From Dehalococcoidia bacterium CG2_30_46_9 (GTDB lineage Bacteria > Chloroflexota > Dehalococcoidia > GIF9 > AB-539-J10), in assembly GCA_001873005.1 (NCBI GenBank), contig MNYE01000133.1, positions 1 to 6,442 on the forward strand: 6,442 bases of DNA, read 5' to 3'. This document shows, piece by piece, positions 1 to 4,538 of the stretch; the first letter of the stretch is position 1; each line of letters opens with the position of its first letter. A program made the translations under genes and the position numbers. The notes under the pieces were generated by a model. The model was not told where the DNA came from. It searched no databases and saw only the letters and a program-made list of their open reading frames with translations.

Positions 1-44
1 CATCAAAGAATTTTTCCGCTATAGTTAACGATGATTCTTGTTAA

Positions 45-118
45 GGCCCCGTGGTGTAGCGGTTTAACATGCCACCCTGTCACGGTGGAGATCAGGGGTT
101 CAAATCCCCTCGGGGTCG
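45..118 (+). tRNA. tRNA-Asp (anticodon GTC)
   Basis: The full cloverleaf folds by hand. The acceptor stem pairs GGCCCCG (45-51) with CGGGGTC (111-117), with one G-U pair. The D stem is 54-57 with 67-70 and carries the GG of the D loop at 61-62. The anticodon stem pairs CCACC (72-76) with GGTGG (84-88) around the loop CTGTCAC, giving anticodon GTC at 79-81. The T stem AGGGG/CCCCT encloses TTCAAAT. The discriminator base is G118, the known identity base of tRNA-Asp. The genome continues CAT instead of CCA, so the 3' CCA must be added after transcription. The HAD phosphatase gene starts 28 bp downstream on the same strand. I see no convincing promoter in the 44 bases upstream. Confidence 0.97.
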
Positions 119-146
119 CATTATCCTCGAGCCTTTAAGGTAGCGC

Positions 147-791
147 ATGTCTCTATCACGAGCGATAAAGACCCTAGTACAATGTGATTTCGATGGCACT
201 ATCACCGAAGATGATACTAGTTATCTTATTTTAGACAGCTTCGGTCAAGGGGATTGGCGGCAATTACTGAAGGAATATAAAGAGCACAGAATATCGGTAG
301 GACAATTCAACACACAAGCCTTTGCCATGGTCAAAGCTGATAAACCTACTTTGCTCCAGGCTATAAAAGGTAAGGTTAAGATACGAGACGGGTTTCACGA
401 ATTGGTAGATTATTGTATAAAGAGAGGTTTCAGGTTGGTCATTGTAAGTAATGGTCTGGAATTTTATATTAAGGCAATACTGGAAGAAATTGGACGGGAA
501 AATATTGAGACTTACGCTGCACAGGCGCAGTTCCATCCTTCAGGGATGAGAGTCCAGTATATGGGCCTGGATGGCAAGCAATTGAACGACGGATTGAAGG
601 AAGCGTATATTAAGTTGTTCTTAAGGCAGGGTTATAAGGTAGTATATGTAGGAAATGGTGACTCAGATGTAATTGCAGCACAATATGCCCAGCGCATTTT
701 TGCCCGAGGTGAGCTCCTGACCTACTGTAAACAGAATAAACTTGAATGCACCCCCTTTAATAGTCTTGTTGATGTTATTGGAAGATTATAG
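147..791 (+). CDS. HAD-superfamily phosphatase, MtnX/phosphoserine-phosphatase-like
   Basis: This is a 214-residue cytosolic phosphomonoesterase of the HAD superfamily. All four HAD motifs are visible. Motif I is DFDGTIT, with nucleophile Asp14 and acid/base Asp16. Motif II is the Ser of VSNG (Ser101). Motif III is probably Lys151 in DGLKEAY. Motif IV is GNGDSD (169-174), which binds Mg2+. Residues 20-80 form the helical cap. The length and the VSNG and GNGDSD forms fit the MtnX group (2-hydroxy-3-keto-5-methylthiopentenyl-1-phosphate phosphatase of methionine salvage) and close phosphoserine-phosphatase-like relatives. No other salvage gene is nearby, so the substrate is unproven and no symbol is given. 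The ATG has a modest Shine-Dalgarno, TAAGGT, about 5 bases upstream. The gene may be read through from the tRNA. Its TAG stop overlaps the end of the convergent HD gene. Confidence 0.88.
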   Translation: MSLSRAIKTLVQCDFDGTITEDDTSYLILDSFGQGDWRQLLKEYKEHRISVGQFNTQAFAMVKADKPTLLQAIKGKVKIRDGFHELVDYCIKRGFRLVIVSNGLEFYIKAILEEIGRENIETYAAQAQFHPSGMRVQYMGLDGKQLNDGLKEAYIKLFLRQGYKVVYVGNGDSDVIAAQYAQRIFARGELLTYCKQNKLECTPFNSLVDVIGRL

Positions 792-1343
792 CCCCAATTG
801 CGAAGCGATGTCTCTCATTGCTTCGAGTCCCAAAGTAACAAATTCCTCAAGTTCAAGCCCTAGTTCTTGGCACCCGGCGATCTGTTCTCTACTAACTCCA
901 GCAGCGAATCGTTTCTCCTTGAAGCGTTTTAACACCGATTTAGCCGTGAGCCCCTTCAGCTTATCAGGATGAACTAAGGCAGCAGCGGTAATGAGTCCAC
1001 TCAATGGGTCAACGCAGAAAAGCGCCTTATCCAACTTTGTTTCTGGAGGAATGCCATGAGCCTTATTATGACATAAAATGGCATGAGCCATGGCCTCATT
1101 GGCCCCCAGTTCTTTGGCTATGTCTGCCCCTAACTTACTATGGCTATTGCTATCCTTCTTGGTCAGCTCTATATCTATGTCATGGAGGAGACCGGTAAGC
1201 CCCCATTCATTTCCATCTTCCCCTAACTTTTTCGCTAGAGTACGCATAATCGCCTCGGTAGCCAGCATGTGTTTCACCATATTCTTATCCTGGACGTTGG
1301 CTCGAATGGAGTCAAGGGCTTTGTATCTGTTTAGTTTCACCAT
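786..1343 (-). CDS. HD-domain (HDIG-type) predicted phosphohydrolase
   Basis: This is a small soluble protein (185 residues from the ATG at 1343) made almost entirely of one HD domain. Numbering from that ATG, the metal ligands are visible as His25, the His54-Asp55 pair in GLLHDIDIE, His68, His87 and/or His92, and Asp112 in the CVDPLSGLI block. The C-terminal LEEFVTLGLEAM helix is also typical of the bacterial HDIG single-domain group (COG2316-like). HD proteins are metal-dependent phosphohydrolases acting on nucleotides or phosphoesters; the substrate of this group is not established. The frame extends 6 codons further to a TTG at 1361. I prefer the ATG because family members start about here and the extra codons lie in an AT-rich repeat. 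Neither start has a clear Shine-Dalgarno. The gene follows uvrA by 34 bp on the same strand and is probably translated from a uvrA transcript. Its 3' end overlaps the convergent HAD gene by 6 bp. Confidence 0.87.
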   Translation of the reverse strand: MVKLNRYKALDSIRANVQDKNMVKHMLATEAIMRTLAKKLGEDGNEWGLTGLLHDIDIELTKKDSNSHSKLGADIAKELGANEAMAHAILCHNKAHGIPPETKLDKALFCVDPLSGLITAAALVHPDKLKGLTAKSVLKRFKEKRFAAGVSREQIAGCQELGLELEEFVTLGLEAMRDIASQLGL

Positions 1344-1350
1344 AAGAAAA

Positions 1351-1381
1351 TTAAAAATCAAACATCAAACATCATTTTTAA
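1351..1381. repeat. AT-rich inverted repeat with tandem 7-mers at the uvrA/HD-gene junction
   Basis: TTAAAAAT (1351-1358) and ATTTTTAA (1374-1381) are perfect inverted arms. The 15-base loop and its edges carry the tandem 7-mer ATCAAAC twice plus a partial third copy (1357-1374). It covers the uvrA stop codon and the region just upstream of the HD-gene ATG. It is too AT-rich for a stable intrinsic terminator. It explains why no Shine-Dalgarno is seen for the HD gene. Confidence 0.5.
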
Positions 1382-4300
1382 CTTTTGCATTTTACCTTTT
1401 GATTTTCTTTTGCGGTTGGCAAGAGAAGTTTATCACGTAGGTATTGGCCAGTATAAGATTCTGTTTTTTGCGCTATTTCCTCAGGGTTACCAGTGGCTAT
1501 GATGTAGCCCCCCTCTTCACCAGCCCCGGGGCCCAGGTCAATAATCCAATCGGCGTTTTTGATGACATCAAGATGGTGCTCGATGACGATTACCGTATTT
1601 CCGTAATCCACGAGGTGCTGCAGCACCTGTAAGAGGCAGGCAATATCAGGGAAGGAAAGTCCCGTAGTTGGCTCATCCAAAATGTAGAGTGTTCTACCTG
1701 TAGAGCGACGAGATAGCTCGGTAGCCAGTTTTACTCTCTGTGCCTCGCCTCCGGAGAGTGTGGGTGCTGGTTGCCCCAAGCAAATATATCCTAAGCCAAC
1801 ATCTCGAAGCGTTTCCAGTTTTGCCTTAACTTTGGGAAAGTGGCTAAAGAAAACTAAAGCCTCATCCACAGTCATATCGAGGATTTCAGCAATGGTTCTT
1901 CCCTTAAAGCGGATGTCTAAGGCTTCGCGATTGTATCTTTTTCCCTTACATACCTCACAAGGAACAGTGACATTGGGCAAGAACTGCATTTCAATCTGGA
2001 CATAACCGGCTCCTTGACAGGCTTCACAGCGTCCACCTTTAACATTAAAGGAAAAACGTCCTGGAGGGTAGCCACGCATCCTGGCTTCAGGAACTGTGGC
2101 AAAAAACTCTCGAATAGGGGTGAATGTTCCGGTATAGGTGGCAGGATTGCTCCGTGGTGTGCGACCAATTGGTGACTGGTCAATATTGACTACTTTGTCA
2201 ATGTGCTCCACGCCAATAATACCACCACATTTGCCCGGTCTTTCCTTGGCTTTATAGAAAAGGCGAGCCAAATTTTTGTACAAGACTTCGTTAATAAGAG
2301 AACTCTTACCACTACCAGAAACGCCAGTGACACAAACAAATTTGCCTAAAGGAATGTGGACATCAATATTCTTTAAATTATTCTCTCTCGCCCCCTTAAT
2401 CGCCAACTCTTTTCCTGAGGAACGAAAGGAGGCCCTCCCATCCTCCTCCCTTATTTGGCAAGGGACGGCAGGGCGACGTCGCTGTGGTATCGGAATTTGC
2501 CTTACTCCACTCAAGTATTGTCCTGTTATGGATTGGGGGCAATTGCTAATATCTGATAGTGTCCCGGTAGCTACAATAGCCCCACCATTTTTACCTGCCC
2601 CAGGACCCATATCAATGATATGATCGGCAGCCCTCATCATTGCTTCATCATGCTCAACAATGATTACCGTATTGCCCAAATCTCTGAGCCGCTTCAATGT
2701 AGCTATCAGTCGGGATTCATCGGCCGCGTGCAATCCTACGGTGGGCTCGTCACAAATATAAAGTACGCCGCTGAGTCCACTGCCAATTTGAGTGGCTAAA
2801 TGAATCCTTTGTGCCTCACCACCGGAAAGTGTCGCTGAGGGACGATCCAGAGTAACATAACTTAAGCCTATATCCCGGAGAAAACCTAAACGGGCACGAG
2901 TCTCTTTGATAATTTGAGTGGCTATGGTTAGCTCACGAGGGCTAATCTTATTGTTTAACTCTTCTACCCAGTTCAGAGCCTCAGCAACTGGTAGGGCGGT
3001 AACATCCATGATATTCCTTCCTCTAATGGTCACGGCTAGAGATTCTGGCTTCAATCTTTTTCCTTGGCATGCTGGGCAAGGGTGGGACGACATATACCTT
3101 TCAATATCAGCACGAACAGCATCGGAATCTGTTTCCCGATAGCGACGTTCCAAATATGGTATGACGCCTTCAAAGTTGGAAGCAGAAGAACAATTTGGGT
3201 TATAGTGACGCATTCTGCCATAACGGTCTTCATCCTGAACTTGTTTCAGGACCGCCGAAACTGCCTCAGCGCCATCGCCATAAAGAATCGAGTTGAGTTG
3301 AGTTTCAGTCAAATTTTTGACTGCTGTAGAGAGAGAAAAACCATAGCGCTGACCGAGCGACTCAAGTATGCTACTATACCAGGTACTTAGATTGCCGTTT
3401 CTGCTCCAGGGTTGAATAGCACCTTCAGCTAGACTAAGTTCTTTATCCGGGATGGCAAGGTTAGGGTCAATTTCTAACTTGCAGCCTAGCCCGGTGCAGG
3501 CAGGACAAGCTCCACGAGGACTATTAAAGCTAAACGTGCTGGGCTCAATTTCCCCCAGACTAACGCCACAGTAAACACAGGCAAAATGCTCGGAGAAAAG
3601 TACTTCTTCGCCACCGACAATAGAAATGAGCACCACACCAGACCCTAGCTTTAGCGCCGTCTCAATAGAATCAGCTAACCGAAAAGAAAGGAGGCCCTCC
3701 CCACTTCCCACCTTATTTGGCAAGGGACAATTAGAGGGGAGGCCCTCCCATCCTCCCACCTTATTTGGCAAGGGACGTGTGGTATTCTCTCCCTTCTGGA
3801 TTTGCAATCTGTCAATCATCACCTCAATAGTATGTTTCTTGTTCTTATCCAGGTGAAATTCCTCAGATAAGTCATGTATCTCTCCGTCAAGCCTAACCCG
3901 GACAAATCCTGCTTTGCGTAAATCCTGGAATATCGCCTGGTGCTCACCCTTGCGATCACTGAGTAATGGTGCCAAGATCATAATGCGACTTCCCTGGGGG
4001 ATTTCCTGAACTGCATCTACAATTTGTTGCACTGTCTGGCGAGCAATTTCTCGTCCACATTTGGGACAATGTGGATGACCAATACGAGCAAAGAGGAGAC
4101 GTAGGTAATCGTATATCTCAGTCATCGTGCCAACAGTGGAACGTGGGTTATGGGACGGTCCCTTTTGGTCAATAGAGATAGCTGGACTTAGTCCTTCAAT
4201 ATGGTCAACATCGGGCTTCTCCATCCGCCCCAAGAATTGCCGGGCATAAGCGGAGAGGGATTCGACATAGCGGCGCTGCCCTTCAGCATAGATGGTATCA

Positions 4301-4428
4301 AAGGCTAAAGAGCTTTTACCCGAGCCAGAAACACCGGTGATAACAACCAGCTTATTCTTAGGGATGACAACATCTATGTTTTTGAGGTTGTGTTCCCTGG
4401 CACCTTTGATAACAATAAAATCTGGCAT
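1378..4428 (-). CDS. uvrA: excinuclease ABC subunit A (UvrA) with repeat-encoded insertions
   Basis: UvrA is the damage-sensing ATPase of nucleotide excision repair; it dimerises, loads UvrB on damaged DNA and dissociates. Both ABC halves are complete. NBD-I has Walker [10 protein letters not shown] (32-40), signature LSGGEAQR (534-541) and Walker B LYICDEP (556-562). NBD-II has Walker A at 702-710, signature at 891-898 and LYILDEP (914-920). Zinc cysteines are seen at C284/C287/C308/C311 and C801/C804/C824/C827, with further CxxC pairs at 121-124 and 451-454. At 1016 residues it is about 70 longer than usual (about 940-950). The excess maps mainly to three places: about 214-249 (two 43-bp repeats), about 391-404 (a 19-bp palindrome, VLKQVQDE) and about 654-671 (a third repeat, in the interdomain linker). 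All catalytic motifs survive, so it is probably functional. The ATG has TGAGGT as its ribosome binding site. NBD-II has GLSFPD after Walker B where most UvrAs have GLHF. It lies between hppA and the HD gene, same strand. Confidence 0.97.
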   Translation of the reverse strand: MPDFIVIKGAREHNLKNIDVVIPKNKLVVITGVSGSGKSSLAFDTIYAEGQRRYVESLSAYARQFLGRMEKPDVDHIEGLSPAISIDQKGPSHNPRSTVGTMTEIYDYLRLLFARIGHPHCPKCGREIARQTVQQIVDAVQEIPQGSRIMILAPLLSDRKGEHQAIFQDLRKAGFVRVRLDGEIHDLSEEFHLDKNKKHTIEVMIDRLQIQKGENTTRPLPNKVGGWEGLPSNCPLPNKVGSGEGLLSFRLADSIETALKLGSGVVLISIVGGEEVLFSEHFACVYCGVSLGEIEPSTFSFNSPRGACPACTGLGCKLEIDPNLAIPDKELSLAEGAIQPWSRNGNLSTWYSSILESLGQRYGFSLSTAVKNLTETQLNSILYGDGAEAVSAVLKQVQDEDRYGRMRHYNPNCSSASNFEGVIPYLERRYRETDSDAVRADIERYMSSHPCPACQGKRLKPESLAVTIRGRNIMDVTALPVAEALNWVEELNNKISPRELTIATQIIKETRARLGFLRDIGLSYVTLDRPSATLSGGEAQRIHLATQIGSGLSGVLYICDEPTVGLHAADESRLIATLKRLRDLGNTVIIVEHDEAMMRAADHIIDMGPGAGKNGGAIVATGTLSDISNCPQSITGQYLSGVRQIPIPQRRRPAVPCQIREEDGRASFRSSGKELAIKGARENNLKNIDVHIPLGKFVCVTGVSGSGKSSLINEVLYKNLARLFYKAKERPGKCGGIIGVEHIDKVVNIDQSPIGRTPRSNPATYTGTFTPIREFFATVPEARMRGYPPGRFSFNVKGGRCEACQGAGYVQIEMQFLPNVTVPCEVCKGKRYNREALDIRFKGRTIAEILDMTVDEALVFFSHFPKVKAKLETLRDVGLGYICLGQPAPTLSGGEAQRVKLATELSRRSTGRTLYILDEPTTGLSFPDIACLLQVLQHLVDYGNTVIVIEHHLDVIKNADWIIDLGPGAGEEGGYIIATGNPEEIAQKTESYTGQYLRDKLLLPTAKENQKVKCKS
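2424..2466 (-). repeat. 43-bp dispersed repeat, copy A (inside uvrA, interdomain linker)
   Basis: Copy A of a 43-bp element. On the + strand it has the invariant blocks GGAGGCCCTCCC and TTATTTGGCAAGGGAC separated by a variable 11-base pyrimidine-rich spacer. By hand it matches copy C at 39 of 43 positions and copy B at 38. Its right end can fold as TCCCTT/AAGGGA around a 7-base loop. In uvrA it encodes residues about 655-669 ([15 protein letters not shown]), which lie between the end of ATPase half I and the [12 protein letters not shown] block opening half II, where other UvrAs have only a short linker. It is read in a different frame from copies B and C. Confidence 0.85.
3233..3251. repeat. 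palindromic repeat inside uvrA (core CCTGAACTTGTTTCAGG)
   Basis: The sequence TCCTGAACTTGTTTCAGGA forms a perfect 7-bp stem, TCCTGAA/TTCAGGA, around a 5-base loop. The same 17-base core occurs after hppA at 4520-4536. On the uvrA strand it encodes VLKQVQDE (residues 393-400), inside a stretch of about 25 residues between LYGDG and [13 protein letters not shown] that is longer than I expect in UvrA. The surrounding bases share nothing obvious with the other copy, so only the hairpin is repeated. Confidence 0.8.
3686..3728 (-). repeat. 43-bp dispersed repeat, copy B (inside uvrA, tandem with copy C)
   Basis: Copy B has the same two invariant blocks; hand alignment gives 38 of 43 matches to each of copies A, C and D. 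It is separated from copy C by 5 bases (AATTA), giving a 48-bp start-to-start period, which is exactly 16 codons. It encodes [15 protein letters not shown] at about residues 235-249 of UvrA, just before the conserved [13 protein letters not shown] segment. On the coding strand its end reads GGCCTCCTTTCT, which contains the bacterial 16S rRNA 3' anti-Shine-Dalgarno tail CCTCCTTTCT. Confidence 0.87.
3734..3776 (-). repeat. 43-bp dispersed repeat, copy C (inside uvrA, tandem with copy B)
   Basis: Copy C begins GAGGGG where the other copies have GAAAGG, and is otherwise the same element, with 38-39 of 43 matches to copies A and B. It encodes [14 protein letters not shown], about residues 218-231 of UvrA, in the same frame as copy B. 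B and C together add roughly 32-36 residues between the [10 protein letters not shown] strand and [13 protein letters not shown], which are nearly adjacent in ordinary UvrA proteins. Confidence 0.87.
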
Positions 4429-4431
4429 GAT

Positions 4432-4437
4432 ACCTCA
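4432..4437 (-). promoter_or_regulatory. ribosome binding site of uvrA
   Basis: The minus strand reads TGAGGT, then ATC, then the uvrA ATG at 4428. This supports the chosen start, although the spacing is slightly short. The site is squeezed against the end of repeat copy D, so any pairing by D could affect access to it. Confidence 0.6.
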
Positions 4438-4438
4438 C

Positions 4439-4481
4439 GTCCCTTGCCAAATAATGGGGGTTGAGGGGAGGGCCTCCTTTC
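4439..4481 (+). repeat. 43-bp dispersed repeat, copy D (uvrA leader, inverted)
   Basis: Copy D is the same element in the opposite orientation to copies A-C: its reverse complement matches copy B at 38 of 43 positions, and both invariant blocks are complete. It lies in the non-coding gap between hppA and uvrA and ends only 10 bases before the uvrA ATG, directly against the ribosome binding site. In the uvrA transcript it would therefore be complementary to the three copies further down the same RNA. Read toward uvrA it contains GAAAGGAGG, a strong Shine-Dalgarno match, but no start codon follows at usable distance. Confidence 0.85.
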
Positions 4482-4485
4482 CTTT

Positions 4486-4514
4486 ATTTTAGCATTATGC
4501 CAGATTCCTCGAAA
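4486..4514 (-). promoter_or_regulatory. weak candidate promoter for uvrA
   Basis: On the minus strand, TAAAAT (4491-4486) resembles a -10 box, with a poor -35 match TTTCGA (4514-4509) exactly 17 bases upstream; CATAAT (4499-4494) is an alternative -10 without a good partner. It lies between the hppA hairpin and repeat D and would give uvrA its own start site. The evidence is weak because AT-rich gaps often contain such matches. Confidence 0.25.
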
Positions 4515-4517
4515 GTT

Positions 4518-4538
4518 ACCCTGAACTTGTTTCAGGGT
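4518..4538. repeat. palindromic hairpin directly after hppA stop (same core as in uvrA)
   Basis: ACCCTGAA and TTCAGGGT form a perfect 8-bp stem around a 5-base loop, adjacent to the hppA TGA. The 17-base core is identical to the copy inside uvrA. No U-run follows on the minus strand (the next bases are AACTTTCGAGG), so it is not a standard intrinsic terminator. It could still protect the 3' end of hppA RNA or slow polymerase before uvrA; that is inference. Confidence 0.78.

Noticed and set aside
25..44. TTAAC/GTTAA inverted repeat before the tRNA
   Set aside because: Five AT-rich base pairs with a 10-base loop are expected by chance; no operator or promoter reading is convincing.
45..118. 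tRNA gene as an integration (att) site
   Set aside because: No integrase and no repeated tRNA 3' end is found in the window.
264..536. Minus-strand open frame of 90 codons opposite the HAD gene
   Set aside because: The plus strand encodes all the HAD motifs; the antisense frame has no ribosome binding site or recognisable domain.
1344..1361. TTG start of the HD gene at 1361
   Set aside because: The six extra codons lie in an AT-rich repeat, lack a Shine-Dalgarno and are not expected in the family; the ATG at 1343 fits better.
3686..3776. CRISPR-like direct repeats
   Set aside because: Only two copies are adjacent, with a 5-base spacer, and they lie inside a conserved coding frame; no cas gene is present.
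2424..4481. Inverted copies as ends of an insertion sequence or MITE
   Set aside because: The DNA between them is ordinary uvrA coding sequence; no transposase and no target-site duplication are visible.
4518..4538. Intrinsic terminator after hppA
   Set aside because: The stem is good but no T-run follows on the minus strand or on the plus strand.
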